Of a stretch of 43,797 nucleotides of DNA, positions 1-8,766 are shown piece by piece. The first letter of the stretch is position 1. Each line of letters begins with the position of its first letter. Source of the DNA: a virus; the IMG/VR virus record IMGVR_UViG_3300046665_000063, positions 1 through 43,797 of that record; one strand, 5' to 3'. The notes beneath the pieces were generated by a model. That model was not told the DNA's origin and ran no database searches. It saw only the letters and a program-made list of their open reading frames with translations. Both the position numbers and the translations under genes were made by a program.

Positions 1-54
1 GTGTCCGGTCGTCGAACCTGCGGCCCTGACGGAGGTGGAAGGCGTAGCTCGATG
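1..54. repeat. Terminal overlap of the circular map (copy 1)
   Basis: Bases 1-54 match 43744-43797 at 51 of 54 positions in the same orientation. The reading frame of the gp16-like gene runs through the junction without a break. Differences are at window positions 2, 35 and 44 (43745, 43778, 43787). All three are third-codon changes that keep Thr, His and Tyr. This shows a circular or circularly permuted map closed within a gene, not a natural DNA end. Confidence 0.9.
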
Positions 55-1417
55 ACGTGCCGATCTCGCGGTACATCTCGGCCAGGACACCCTTCGACTG
101 GTAGTAGTCAGCCGACAGGGACTTCCAGGTTGCCTTGGTCTTGAGGGACGGGTCCTCGCGGATGCGCCTGATGATCTCGTCGAGGTTGTCTTCGACGTGT
201 TCCAGGGCGGTGCGCAGGACGGCGGTCTTGTACTCGTGGCCGGTCGTTGCCGCCTCGGGGAGCTTGTCGATCTCCTTGACGAGCTTGACGATCTGCGCGG
301 TGTCCTTGCGGTGGATGGCCGAAGCCACCTGTTCCGCATGGGCCGAGTATTTCAGGCCGCGCTCCTCGCCCACCACTTCCCGAACACCGGTCTTGGTGTT
401 GTAGGAAGCCACGCGCTCCTCCAGGGCCTTGACGGGACCCAGGAGCCTCTGACGGAGGTCCTGCGCGACGTCTTGGGGTATAGGAGCGGCCTCGGCCTCG
501 GTCTTGATGATCGGCTTGCCGAAGTCCTTCTCGGTGATGTCCGCGATGATCGCGTCCTGGGCAACCTTCTTGCGAATGGCTGCGCTCTCCACCGGAGGCG
601 GAACCTCGTCAGCGGCCTTGCGAGCCGTGTCGGTCAGGATGTCCTGGGCAGTACCTGCGGAGCCTGGAGTGTCCCTCAGGGGAACACCATTGGCGTCTGC
701 GATCTGCTTGAGCGAGTTCATGTCGACGAAGCCGTCAGGGACACCCTTGATCGTCCGATAGACCCCGCCGATGGCGTGGGACAGACCAGCGGTCGCGAGG
801 TCGACGATCAGGTTCGTGGCGAAGCTCTTGGCGGTCTTGGCCTCCTGGCTGTCGTCAGGGTTGACCACGAGGAGGTCAGGCACCGCGCCGTCGACATAGT
901 CGTTCGCGAGGTTGGCGAGGTTGTCCTCGTCAGAGAACGTCAGGGTCGAGATGCCAGCGCCGACGATGGCCGCAGGGACCACGCCACCGGCAGCGAGAGC
1001 GCCACCAGCTGCAGGAGCAGCCTGACCAGCGACCTCAGCGATGCCCTCGCCAAGTTCCTTCTCGGTAGCGAACTCCGGGTTCACCGAGTCCGCGTAATCC
1101 TGCATTGCCTGCCCGGCGTCAGTGAAGCCGAGCTTGGAGGCTGCGAAGCCACCGGCCTCTGCCAGACCCTTGCGGATATCCGGCATCGTGGCGACCTTGG
1201 CGATGGGGCCGAGGACCGTACCGCCGAATGTGTTGCCTGCGGCGTAGGGGTTTTCGACAATGGCCTGCACCTCCTCTCGGGTCTTCCCGCTGAGAGCTAC
1301 TGCGTCGTCGATGAAGTTGGGGAACTGATCGGGGTTCTCGCGGTAGGCCTTGGCGAGTTGGGCGGATGGGAGTTGCGTCCCATCTTCCTGAGGGACCCAA
1401 GGGGAGGTTTGATCCAT
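1..1417 (-). CDS. Internal virion protein D (T7 gp16-like), N-terminal part
   Basis: This is the first 472 codons of a large ejection/core protein; the rest is at 41363-43797, because the circular map was cut inside the gene. Joined through the 54-base terminal overlap the product is about 1265 residues, close to T7 gp16 (1318). In the family this protein sits in the internal core above the portal and is ejected to help build the DNA conduit across the cell envelope. The start is ATG at 1417, overlapping the stop of the preceding gene as TAATG. The N-terminus reads MDQTSPWVPQEDGTQLPSAQ and is followed by an Ala/Gly-rich hydrophobic stretch. I see no lysozyme or transglycosylase motif here, unlike T7 gp16, which carries one at its N-terminus; that activity appears to be in the upstream gene. 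Identity rests mainly on size and gene order. Confidence 0.85.
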   Translation of the reverse strand, partial: MDQTSPWVPQEDGTQLPSAQLAKAYRENPDQFPNFIDDAVALSGKTREEVQAIVENPYAAGNTFGGTVLGPIAKVATMPDIRKGLAEAGGFAASKLGFTDAGQAMQDYADSVNPEFATEKELGEGIAEVAGQAAPAAGGALAAGGVVPAAIVGAGISTLTFSDEDNLANLANDYVDGAVPDLLVVNPDDSQEAKTAKSFATNLIVDLATAGLSHAIGGVYRTIKGVPDGFVDMNSLKQIADANGVPLRDTPGSAGTAQDILTDTARKAADEVPPPVESAAIRKKVAQDAIIADITEKDFGKPIIKTEAEAAPIPQDVAQDLRQRLLGPVKALEERVASYNTKTGVREVVGEERGLKYSAHAEQVASAIHRKDTAQIVKLVKEIDKLPEAATTGHEYKTAVLRTALEHVEDNLDEIIRRIREDPSLKTKATWKSLSADYYQSKGVLAEMYREIGTSSSYAFHLRQGRRFDDRT

Positions 1418-3408
1418 TATTGATTTCCTATGTTCGCGTACTCAGGACGGGTTGTCCGCACCTGCGCCTCCTGCGCGTGGAGAGCGAGGATGTGCTGCTG
1501 GACCGTCTGAGCGGCTGCTTGAATGTCTTGGAGCGAGGGGCGCTTGCCGTCGTTGGCCTTCATCAGGTCATCGATAGCGACCGCCATCTGGGCGTCGAAG
1601 ATCGTCTTGTTCTCGTCGCCGGGGATCATGAGCTTCATCTTGTCGATGGAGGGCTTGACCGCTGGCATTGAGAGGATGGGCTTGGCCTGCTTCTGGATCG
1701 TGAACTGATCCATGGCCTGGGCGTAGGTCTCTTGGTCGATCTCGCCGTTCGCGTAAGCCTTGAGGGCGTCCTGGCCGAACGTGGCCTTGCCGTAGTTCGC
1801 CGTCTTGAGGAACCCATCGTTGTCGAGGGCGTCAGGGTCGGCTGGCTTGGTCTGGAGATCGAGGAGCTTCTGGTAGACGTCGTAGTTCTTCGTCCGCAGG
1901 GTCGCCATGGCTTCGGTGTCGCGGCCACGAACGGCCTTGTCAGCAAGATCAACGATCTCCTGGGTGGCCTGCTGCTCCTCCATACCAGCCTTCTGCTGGC
2001 TCTCGGCACGGAGCTTGTCGCGGGTCGCTAGGACGCGCTCGCGCTCAGCCTGGGGGAGCTTCTTCGCGGCCATGATGTCTTCGAGGTCTTCCCGGTCAGC
2101 TTCCTTGGGGTTGCTCTCTAGGTAGCGGATCAGGCTGTTGGCACGGGCAGAACGGGCCTCCGTGGTCGGAACGCCGAACTCGGCATCTGCGCCATCGTCG
2201 GTCGCGTCGTCATCGTTGATCGTCCCGAGGCTGATGCCGCCCTTACCATCGTCCTTGATGACCTTCGCCGGGTCCTGCAGGTAGGCCTGCTTGAACTCGA
2301 TGAGCGCCGCCAGGGTCTTGCGGGACGAGACACCAGCCTTGTTGAGGCCGTCGCCGTCGTACTCGCCGCGACCATCAGTCTTCTTGAGGGAGGCAAACTC
2401 CTTCGCGAGACCACTGTCGAGGAACTGCTCGGCGGAAATCTTCCCTTCGAGGTAGTCCTTCATGCCGCGCGTCTGGACGAGGCGCTGGAAGATCAGCTGA
2501 TCCTGCATGGCTGGCGTGAACTTGGCGTCCAGCGGAATGCCTGCGGCCCTTACGGTGTCCCTCAGGGTACTCTCGATGAACTGGTACTTACCCACGGCAG
2601 AGCTTCCGGCACCCATGTGCCTCCACTCACCACGCCGCTGCCAGTCGAGAACCTCGCCAACGGTCATGTCGGTGAAGCGAACGCTCTGGTTTCCTGCGTG
2701 TCGGTGGAAGGCGTTGTAGTTGCCAGCACCCTCGCCGCCTGAGATGTTGTCCATGAACGCGCCGAACGCGCCACGCTCCTTGTTGGTCGCCATCTCGACG
2801 GCCACGCGGCTGTCCATGCGGCTCTCAAGGGCCATCTTGTTCTTGCTGGTGATGAACTTGTCGAGGTTCCCAGCGTGGGACTTCGTCATCTCCTCGAACA
2901 CGCCACCGATGCGGGTGACGTAGCCGTGGTAGTAGGACTGGTCGGAGCCCTGGAGCTTCCCGAAGATGCCCTTCTGCTGGTCCGCGACGAACTTGGCGAA
3001 TGCCTTGGGGTCGTCACTGTCGGCCAGACCTGACTGAGCATAGGCGTCCCTGAGGGCACCTGCGGCCAGATCGGCGTCACGACGGCCACGGTTCAATTCG
3101 TAGGCGTCCATCGAGCCTTCCTTACCGGTCAGGAGGCCGAACACGCTGTCGCCCTTGGCGAGGCGCAGGCGGTCCTTCTCGGCACCCATGGAGGCCAGGG
3201 CAGCAAGCTGTTCCTGTTCGTCCTGGGACTGGGGCTTGTCGACAATCTTCTGCCGCTGCTGCGCGGCCTGGGGGACCGCATTGAGCAATCTGGCGAGCGC
3301 CGCGCCGGGCGTCGACCGGTCATCGAAAGTGTTCCAGTCGACCTGCTTGGTCTGGATATTCGCCGTCTCCTTGTAGGTCGGGACGGCACTCTGCTGTGTT
3401 GCTGGCAT
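1417..3408 (-). CDS. Internal virion protein C (gp15-like) with embedded muramidase domain
   Basis: A 663-residue structural protein in the T7 gene 15 position. Residues about 215-378 look like a phage muramidase/transglycosylase domain: a likely catalytic Glu226 in GGEGAGNYNAF, then AVGKYQFIESTLR (about 271-283), a typical lysozyme-fold signature, and a helical remainder. The flanks are Gln/Ala/Lys-rich and helical, as expected for a core protein. The likely role is to cut peptidoglycan locally while the phage DNA enters. In T7 the equivalent enzyme is at the N-terminus of gp16, so the activity has moved to a neighbouring core protein here. The start is ATG at 3408, overlapping the previous stop as TAATG, and the stop overlaps the start of the gp16-like gene in the same way. 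The fold assignment is by motif; the exact hydrolase family is not certain. Confidence 0.8.
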   Translation of the reverse strand: MPATQQSAVPTYKETANIQTKQVDWNTFDDRSTPGAALARLLNAVPQAAQQRQKIVDKPQSQDEQEQLAALASMGAEKDRLRLAKGDSVFGLLTGKEGSMDAYELNRGRRDADLAAGALRDAYAQSGLADSDDPKAFAKFVADQQKGIFGKLQGSDQSYYHGYVTRIGGVFEEMTKSHAGNLDKFITSKNKMALESRMDSRVAVEMATNKERGAFGAFMDNISGGEGAGNYNAFHRHAGNQSVRFTDMTVGEVLDWQRRGEWRHMGAGSSAVGKYQFIESTLRDTVRAAGIPLDAKFTPAMQDQLIFQRLVQTRGMKDYLEGKISAEQFLDSGLAKEFASLKKTDGRGEYDGDGLNKAGVSSRKTLAALIEFKQAYLQDPAKVIKDDGKGGISLGTINDDDATDDGADAEFGVPTTEARSARANSLIRYLESNPKEADREDLEDIMAAKKLPQAERERVLATRDKLRAESQQKAGMEEQQATQEIVDLADKAVRGRDTEAMATLRTKNYDVYQKLLDLQTKPADPDALDNDGFLKTANYGKATFGQDALKAYANGEIDQETYAQAMDQFTIQKQAKPILSMPAVKPSIDKMKLMIPGDENKTIFDAQMAVAIDDLMKANDGKRPSLQDIQAAAQTVQQHILALHAQEAQVRTTRPEYANIGNQ

Positions 3409-3869
3409 TACTGGAAGGCTCCGTAGTTGCTCATGCCGGATGTCGCGATGTCCATGAAGGCGGTCATCGGGTTCACGGCCTGGGTGTTGATCTTGTTCTG
3501 CGCCGCGATCTGCGAGGACTTGCCTGCCATGACGTAGTTGGCCTTGGAGGCGTCGGCGCGGTCGCGAGCGTTTGCGATGGATAGGGCCTGCTGACGGGAC
3601 TGTTCGGCCAGCCTGAGGCCTGCCGTGTTGCCTGTCATGCCAGCGCCTGAGGCGACTGCCGTGGACTTGGCGCGGTCACCCTCCAGTTGGGCCTGATAGC
3701 CGTCCTTGAGAGCCGCGTTGTTCTCCACAACGAACTCGCGTTCCTGCTGGGCGTACTCCAGCTGGGTCTGCTGCTGCACCATGGCTTGGTTCTTGGCCGC
3801 AGCTGAGGCCTGACCGGCGACGTTGGCTACGCCTGCGCCGATGCCCAATACGAGACCGAGGTCACACAT
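3408..3869 (-). CDS. Internal virion protein B (T7 gp14-like)
   Basis: A 153-residue protein in the gene 14 position. It begins MCDLGLVLGIGAGVANVAGQ, the short hydrophobic glycine-rich start followed by a Gln/Ala-rich helical body that is typical of gp14-type ejection proteins. In T7, gp14 leaves the virion and forms a channel in the outer membrane. The ATG at 3869 overlaps the end of the gp13-like gene by 8 bases, and its stop overlaps the gp15-like start (TAATG), so the three core genes are translationally coupled. Similarity is in architecture and position rather than in a specific catalytic motif. Confidence 0.8.
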   Translation of the reverse strand: MCDLGLVLGIGAGVANVAGQASAAAKNQAMVQQQTQLEYAQQEREFVVENNAALKDGYQAQLEGDRAKSTAVASGAGMTGNTAGLRLAEQSRQQALSIANARDRADASKANYVMAGKSSQIAAQNKINTQAVNPMTAFMDIATSGMSNYGAFQ

Positions 3870-4344
3870 TGTATTTCGTTCTCCGAATGGTGAAGGGCAT
3901 GAAAAGTTCGCCCAAAGGACCCATCGGAAGCGCTGGGAGCATCTCTGCTCCGCACCATTCGAGCCACCTGTGGTGCGCTGCGTTGCTTGCGTGGGAAAAA
4001 TTCATGAAGAAGTCGACGCCAGGACGCTCGACAAACCACCTTGCGATGATCTTTCGGCTGTTCTCGACGACGGCCCTCTTGTGCTTGAGGATTTCAGGGG
4101 TGCCACAGGCCCAGATCAGGGCTGCGCGTGGCGTAAACTGGCGGATGCCCCACAGGAGTGCAGGGCGGGAGCCGAAAGGAGCCCCGACAAGGGCCTCCTC
4201 CGACAAGTGAACCGATCTTTCCAGACCGGAGAGGAACCGCGTGTGTCCATACGTGGCCATAAGCTCACGGACATCAGCGGCCCTCAGGTTCTCAGCGAGG
4301 TACGGGAGGTCACCCTCTCGGACCCCCCGTATCTCATAGTTCAT
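3862..4344 (-). CDS. Internal virion protein A (gp13-like, GNAT-type fold)
   Basis: A 160-residue protein between tail tubular protein B and the gp14-like gene, the place of T7 gene 13. It starts with the strand-helix pattern of a GNAT acyltransferase (MNYEIRGVREGDLPYLAENL) and ends with an aromatic region (FMNFSHASNAAHHRWLEWCG) resembling the NTSHIRFLKTIGA part of T7 gp13. Phage members of this group are virion assembly factors; acetyltransferase activity is not established and I would not claim it. The start is ATG at 4344, 6 bases after the upstream stop. Confidence 0.75.
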   Translation of the reverse strand: MNYEIRGVREGDLPYLAENLRAADVRELMATYGHTRFLSGLERSVHLSEEALVGAPFGSRPALLWGIRQFTPRAALIWACGTPEILKHKRAVVENSRKIIARWFVERPGVDFFMNFSHASNAAHHRWLEWCGAEMLPALPMGPLGELFMPFTIRRTKYNV

Positions 4345-4350
4345 TTGGGG

Positions 4351-6729
4351 TTACGTCCTGCGTTTCTTGGCGCGGTAGGAGCCGTCCCACTCCAGGGTGG
4401 AGAAGCGGACACGCCACGGCGTCGTTCCGGTGATCACGAGGTTCAGAAGCTCCCCTGCCCCGTTGACGGCCACACGGAACTCACCGCTGTCGAGGCTGAT
4501 GGCTCCCATGTTGTCGCCTGAGGCACCCACACGGAAACCTGAGAAGGTCGAGGTGTAGGTCTGTCGGGCAGCGGGGGTGAACTTGGTCGTGAAGGGACCG
4601 GAATAGTTGTAGAGGAACGAGATGCGCCGCAGCTGCAGCCTGCCGTCCTGAATGGCAACCATGTTCTTGTCGCGCAGGTAGATCGGGCTGAGCGTCCACG
4701 AGAAGTCGTAGCGGTAGCCGACCACGAACTGGCTGTTCGTCAGGTCCACTCCGTTGAAGGTCAGCGACGAGCCCACGACCGTGTTCGGGACGTAGGTCTG
4801 GGCCTTTCTTGCGGAGCCTGTGTTCTGCGGCGAGACCACCAGCACGATCTTTCCGGCGTCCCCGACGAGCGGGGTAAACGGAAGGGTCACCTGGGTGTTG
4901 CCCGCGACGAGCGCCGTGGCCACTTTGGTCTCCTCGCAGCCCATGTCGAGCAGGATGCTGCGCTTGTCGAGCTTGGTGTCAGCGCCACTGTCGAAGATGT
5001 GCTGCATGAGGTTCAGGTAGCCGTTGTAGGCCACCGCAACCACCAGCTTGTCTCGGCTGTAATCGATGCTGTGGACCGCTCCGGTATAGGACCAGTCCTG
5101 CCAACTCGATTGCACCTTGCCGTCGCTGTTGAAGTAGTAGTTGTACAGCCACAGCTTGCTCCGGTCGCTCTTGGAGACCACCATCAGGTTGTTGTAGGTC
5201 GACGAGCCAATGACCTTGTAGACCCCGGTGGGGATGTACTCAGGCACGGCGTCCGTGATCGGGAGGGCCACTTCGGTGCCGAAGGTCTTGTCCACCTGAT
5301 ACTCGCGCATCGAAGCGAACCCTTGGGTCCCGTAGTCATCCACGAAGGCGACGTTGGGGCCGATGAAGTTTGGCTCGACATCCGGCGAGTTGTTGTAGGA
5401 GTTGACCTTCTTGATCGTGACGGTGTTCGGGGACAGAAGCCCCTCACTGTCAGCCGCGATGCGGAACTGGTCGAACGCGGTGAAGATCAGCAGACCCTCG
5501 GCAAACTCCTTGGCGAAGTTGGCGGAAGCGCCTCGGCTGTTGGCCGCTGCGATGTCAATCGGGTCCTCGTCGAGCAGCTGCGTACAGGTCTGCCGGTAGA
5601 AGTTCTCGAAGTTGCTGATGCGTGACGCGATGAAGTTCTCGTCGGACAGGACGCACATGCGGCCCTTGTAGAGGAACATGCTGCGGATGGTGCTGCCCAC
5701 GAAGCTCGGCGTCGGGTTGCTGTCGTCGTCCCCGACCTCACGGCCAGGGTACGTGTTGTACTTGAGCGTGAACGTGCCGTTCTTGTTGTCCTTGAGGATC
5801 ACTGGCATGGTCGTGTCGTCAGGCTTCTCATAGGAGTTCCACCCGTAGGTTTCCTCCCAGCGACCCTTGCGGTACCAGACCCAGTAGTCGTCCCCCTCGT
5901 CGTCCATCGCACCCTTGACGAGAACCAGACGGCCCTCACGGTCGATGTTTGGGAGATCGGTGAACTCCTCAATGTAGTCGTTGAAGCCGAGCATGGCCTG
6001 ATCGCCGTAGTCGTCCTTCGTGGTAATGAAGTCCCCTTCGGCTGCAAGCTGGATCGAGATGATCGAGTCCGCGACGACGGTGTTTGTCACACTGGCGAGC
6101 GTCAGGTCACCTGCGATGTTTGCTGCGATCTCCGAGGCTGTCTGGTCACTGGTCTTGTGGTTCCCCTTGAGGACCCCGTTGTAATAGACCGAGTAGTTGT
6201 TCCAGCCAGCGCCACGCTGCTTCACCCAGGCGGTGCCGTAGCGGTTCGGGTTCAGCCGGGCGGTGCCACTGTCGACGCGACCCGAAAGGCCACTCTCGGC
6301 CCCTGCAGTCAGCGTAACGGTCTTCGAGCGGTTGTAGATGAAGGTCGTGTCGGCCACGGTGATGAAGCCGAAATTGGCGGCTGCGTCGGTGACCCCTGCG
6401 AGGTAGGCGTTGGCCCCACCCTCGACGATGACGGTCTGCACAGTGGTGCCCGTGGCGGTGGTCTTTACGACCTTGACGGACCCGTCATAGACCGAGACGT
6501 GGTAATCTCCGGTCGGCTTGTTGATGACGTGGGTGGCCACAGTGGAGCCCGTTAGGGGAGCCACACCAATGTTGCCCAGGTACATCGCCGGGGGCCTCGT
6601 CGAGAGGCCGGTGACCACATCAGACCATGTGTTGGTCAGCGCGGTCGAGCAGTTGAGAGCCCGGATTTCCGGGGGCTGTTGGGATACGCCCCCAATCAGG
6701 TTGGGGATCGCGCTGGAAACGAATGACAT
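4351..6729 (-). CDS. Tail tubular protein B (T7 gp12-like, nozzle)
   Basis: A 792-residue tail protein, matching T7 gp12 (794) in length and position. It opens with MSFVSSAIPNLIGGVSQQPP; the GGVSQQP motif is a hallmark of this family. The remainder is beta-rich with many Gly, Thr and Asn, as in nozzle proteins. It forms the distal tail tube through which DNA leaves. The start at 6729 adjoins the stop of the gp11-like gene, and the pair is normally co-assembled. Confidence 0.95.
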   Translation of the reverse strand: MSFVSSAIPNLIGGVSQQPPEIRALNCSTALTNTWSDVVTGLSTRPPAMYLGNIGVAPLTGSTVATHVINKPTGDYHVSVYDGSVKVVKTTATGTTVQTVIVEGGANAYLAGVTDAAANFGFITVADTTFIYNRSKTVTLTAGAESGLSGRVDSGTARLNPNRYGTAWVKQRGAGWNNYSVYYNGVLKGNHKTSDQTASEIAANIAGDLTLASVTNTVVADSIISIQLAAEGDFITTKDDYGDQAMLGFNDYIEEFTDLPNIDREGRLVLVKGAMDDEGDDYWVWYRKGRWEETYGWNSYEKPDDTTMPVILKDNKNGTFTLKYNTYPGREVGDDDSNPTPSFVGSTIRSMFLYKGRMCVLSDENFIASRISNFENFYRQTCTQLLDEDPIDIAAANSRGASANFAKEFAEGLLIFTAFDQFRIAADSEGLLSPNTVTIKKVNSYNNSPDVEPNFIGPNVAFVDDYGTQGFASMREYQVDKTFGTEVALPITDAVPEYIPTGVYKVIGSSTYNNLMVVSKSDRSKLWLYNYYFNSDGKVQSSWQDWSYTGAVHSIDYSRDKLVVAVAYNGYLNLMQHIFDSGADTKLDKRSILLDMGCEETKVATALVAGNTQVTLPFTPLVGDAGKIVLVVSPQNTGSARKAQTYVPNTVVGSSLTFNGVDLTNSQFVVGYRYDFSWTLSPIYLRDKNMVAIQDGRLQLRRISFLYNYSGPFTTKFTPAARQTYTSTFSGFRVGASGDNMGAISLDSGEFRVAVNGAGELLNLVITGTTPWRVRFSTLEWDGSYRAKKRRT

Positions 6730-7332
6730 TTAGAGAACCGTGCCGCTTGGGATGCGAGACACGACGTCTTGGACAGCCCAGGACTGGCGCAGGCTCACCG
6801 GCTCCGCTGCCAATTGCTCAGCGTGGAGTTCGGCCATGGCCCTTTGTTCGTCTTGGTTGTCTTCCTGGGCGTTCATCTCGTCACCGGTCTCACGGACCTG
6901 AAAGACCCGAGCGGCCCTGAGGGCGATGTAGCGACGGGCGACGGACGGTAGTTCCTCGAAGTCCAGTCCGAAGACGATGGAGAGGGTCATAGCGCCAGTG
7001 AAGGTGTCACCGGAGCCCAGGGGCGTCATGTTGTAGAGCTTGCGGCCACGCGTGGTGACCGGGATGGAACGGGATGCGCCAGTGGACCTAACGCTCAGGG
7101 CGTTCGGCGGCAGCAGGATGTTACCGTTGTTGTCGGGGGAAAGAGCAAAGACCTCAGTGTTGAAGAACCAGCCCTTGGACTGGACGTCTTCGGATACCTC
7201 AATCAGGGTCTCGCGAGCCTGAGAAGCCTCCAGAGGTAGCTCGCCTGAAAGCGAGTTCACTGGGGTCTCACCCGCATTGCGGAGAATGAGGTTGACAGCG
7301 CTAAGCTCTGTCTTGGGGGTGATGGCCACCAT
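6730..7332 (-). CDS. Tail tubular protein A (T7 gp11-like, adaptor)
   Basis: A 200-residue protein, the same size class as T7 gp11 (196). The N-terminus contains the family pattern AVNLILRNAGETPVNSL, and the middle has RRYIALRAARVFQ, also typical. It forms the ring between portal and nozzle and carries the fibres. It is the first gene after the intrinsic terminator at 7353-7383, so it is expressed by read-through past the capsid gene, as in T7. The start is ATG at 7332. Confidence 0.95.
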   Translation of the reverse strand: MVAITPKTELSAVNLILRNAGETPVNSLSGELPLEASQARETLIEVSEDVQSKGWFFNTEVFALSPDNNGNILLPPNALSVRSTGASRSIPVTTRGRKLYNMTPLGSGDTFTGAMTLSIVFGLDFEELPSVARRYIALRAARVFQVRETGDEMNAQEDNQDEQRAMAELHAEQLAAEPVSLRQSWAVQDVVSRIPSGTVL

Positions 7333-7352
7333 GTGGGAAATCCTTTGAAACG

Positions 7353-7383
7353 AAAAAAGGGAGCCCCCCGTAGGAGACTCCCT
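7353..7383 (-). terminator. Intrinsic terminator after the capsid gene (T-phi-like)
   Basis: On the minus strand a 7-bp stem, GGGAGTC with GGCTCCC (one G-T pair), is followed at once by TTTTTT. It lies between the capsid stop and the tail tubular A gene, the place of the T7 T-phi terminator. Partial termination here would give more capsid than tail mRNA. Confidence 0.85.
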
Positions 7384-7407
7384 TGATGACCCGAGGGTCG
7401 GTAGTGC

Positions 7408-8370
7408 TTAGGCGAGTGCCGAGATCAGCCGCAGGCACTCGGGGCGCAGAACGCCGTGGCCGACTGCCATACGCGAGACCATCAGGGTGCCCTGGCGGCT
7501 CGTCTGATATTCCTTCTCGGTCGAGAGGTTCATCAGCTTCACGGTGCCGAGGGCCTGCTTCTGCATGACCAGGGCCAGAGCCTTGGTGCCATCGACGGTG
7601 TAGTCGGTGACGTCCGCACCAGCGCGCTTGCCCACCAGCGTGTTCACGCCGAAGTTCTTCGCGAGGTTGTTCGTCGGGACCACGTCGAAGGTCGCAACCT
7701 TCAGCTGGCCACCCGAGTTCTGGTTCGCACCACCGTTACCGAAGTCGCGGTTGATGAACGAGCCGTCCTGGATCAGGTCCCAGTACAGCGACGGGGTCAC
7801 GAAGACCGAGCGCTCGTTGGCCGGGATGTTGGTGGCGTCGAAGTAGGTCGCAGCCGCGTAGATCGCGTCGACAACGTTGGTCAGCGACGGAGCCGCGCCA
7901 ATCTTGTCTTCGGTCGCAACGCCCATTTCGGCAACTGCACCAGCGGTGCCAGCCTTCGCGGCCTTGAGGGCAATCGCGAACAGGTGCTGGTCGTAGGCCT
8001 GAGCCAGCGATTCACCCATCTGGAACGCGTATTCCGAACGGGTCTCGTAGTGGTTCATGGCCTCTTCAAAGTTCGAGACGAACGTCGAGGAGATCAGCAT
8101 GTCGTCGATGCTGATGACCTTTTCGCCATGGTTGATGTCCTGACCCAGGATCACGTTGCCGGGCGTGTGGTACTCGGCAGCGGCGCGACCGATGGCGGCG
8201 AACTGAGCGGACTTGCCGCTGGAGATCGTGCGCTCGCGGTGACGGCCCTTCATGACGGTGCGGGTGTTGAAGACCTTCATGGTCTCGCCCGAGAATACCT
8301 TGAGGTAGAGGTTGTCGCTATGCGACGGGCCAGCAACGATGCCAGCGTTCGTGGAAGTGGTCTGTGCCAT
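7408..8370 (-). CDS. Major capsid protein (T7 gp10A-like)
   Basis: A 320-residue protein (T7 gp10A has 345). It has the family pattern: a short Ser/Thr-rich start, LYLKVFSGETMKVFNTRTV (about 22-40), a conserved segment around GHGVLRPECL near the C-terminus, and no catalytic motifs. It builds the icosahedral shell around the scaffold. It is preceded by a 190-base leader after two tRNA genes and followed by the terminator at 7353-7383. I see no slippery site and extension for a second form like gp10B; the frame ends cleanly at 7408. The ribosome site is weak (GGAAAC, 11 bases before ATG). Confidence 0.95.
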   Translation of the reverse strand: MAQTTSTNAGIVAGPSHSDNLYLKVFSGETMKVFNTRTVMKGRHRERTISSGKSAQFAAIGRAAAEYHTPGNVILGQDINHGEKVISIDDMLISSTFVSNFEEAMNHYETRSEYAFQMGESLAQAYDQHLFAIALKAAKAGTAGAVAEMGVATEDKIGAAPSLTNVVDAIYAAATYFDATNIPANERSVFVTPSLYWDLIQDGSFINRDFGNGGANQNSGGQLKVATFDVVPTNNLAKNFGVNTLVGKRAGADVTDYTVDGTKALALVMQKQALGTVKLMNLSTEKEYQTSRQGTLMVSRMAVGHGVLRPECLRLISALA

Positions 8371-8563
8371 TTGTGATGTTTCCGTAAGAAGTCAAAAGCG
8401 AGCCGAGGCTCGACAGGTGATTTCGCTTGGAAACTCTGGATTTCATTTGGGATTATCGCCGAAGCGGTCCGGAACTACTTTGCAAAGTTCGTATGCCGAA
8501 ATCTAAGGGGGGTCGCCCTCCTAAAGAGGAGCGGGGACATGCCTTATGACTACTTGCGGATAT
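8371..8563 (-). other. Capsid 5' leader, non-coding
   Basis: No convincing gene. On the minus strand there are two small hairpins: CTCCT-CTTT-AGGAG (8518-8531) and CGAGC-CTCG-GCTCG (8399-8412), the latter followed by CTTTTG and then the capsid ribosome site. I find no copy of the phage promoter seen at 12500, 24595 and 33395, so capsid mRNA probably comes from the promoter upstream of the portal gene and may be processed at the tRNAs. Confidence 0.6.
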
Positions 8564-8638
8564 TGGCTGGAGAGGCAGGGGTCGAACCTGCGACCAACGC
8601 GTTAACAGCGCGCTGCTCTGCCACTGAGCTACTCTCCA
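8564..8638 (-). tRNA. tRNA-Asn (GTT), CCA encoded
   Basis: A full cloverleaf of 75 bases including the 3' GCCA. The acceptor stem TGGAGAG/CTCTCCA is perfect, the D arm is GCTC/GAGC, the anticodon loop is CTGTTAA with anticodon GTT, and the T arm GCAGG/CCTGC has the TTCGACC loop. The discriminator is G73, normal for tRNA-Asn. It is one base from the following tRNA, so both are probably cut from one late transcript. Confidence 0.95.
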
Positions 8639-8639
8639 T

Positions 8640-8715
8640 TGGTGGCGCGGGGTGGACTTGAACCACCGACCTTCGGCTTATGAGGCCGACGCTCTACCGA
8701 CTGAGCTACCTTGCC
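8640..8715 (-). tRNA. tRNA with CAT anticodon (elongator Met or Ile2), CCA encoded
   Basis: A 76-base cloverleaf with D arm GCTC/GAGC, anticodon stem TCGGC/GCCGA, loop CTCATAA, T arm GGTGG/CCACC and an encoded ACCA end. The acceptor stem GGCAAGG/CCGCGCC has two adjacent mismatches (A4-C69 and A5-G68), which is unusual for a working tRNA. CAT may be read as elongator Met, or as AUA-reading Ile2 if the C is lysidine-modified. The initiator type is unlikely because the first pair is normal. Confidence 0.85.
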
Positions 8716-8721
8716 GTGTGT

Positions 8722-8764
8722 TCGGGGGGCCATGACGCCACATTTGCGTATAGCCGCCCCCCGA
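8722..8764 (-). other. GC-rich hairpin between HNH gene and tRNAs
   Basis: TCGGGGGGC pairs with GCCCCCCGA (9 bp) around a loop of about 25 bases. It directly follows the HNH stop and precedes the tRNA pair. No U-tract follows, so it is not a classical terminator; a processing or mRNA-end stabilising structure is possible. Confidence 0.6.
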
Positions 8765-8766
8765 GA

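Noticed and set aside
197-1423. 408-codon open frame on the plus strand
   Set aside because: It lies opposite the gp16-like gene, in which the minus frame continues through the map junction. GC-rich genes with strong third-position bias produce such mirror frames.
7408-7470. Frameshift site for a minor capsid form like T7 gp10B
   Set aside because: No slippery sequence followed by a longer frame is visible; the gene ends shortly before the terminator.
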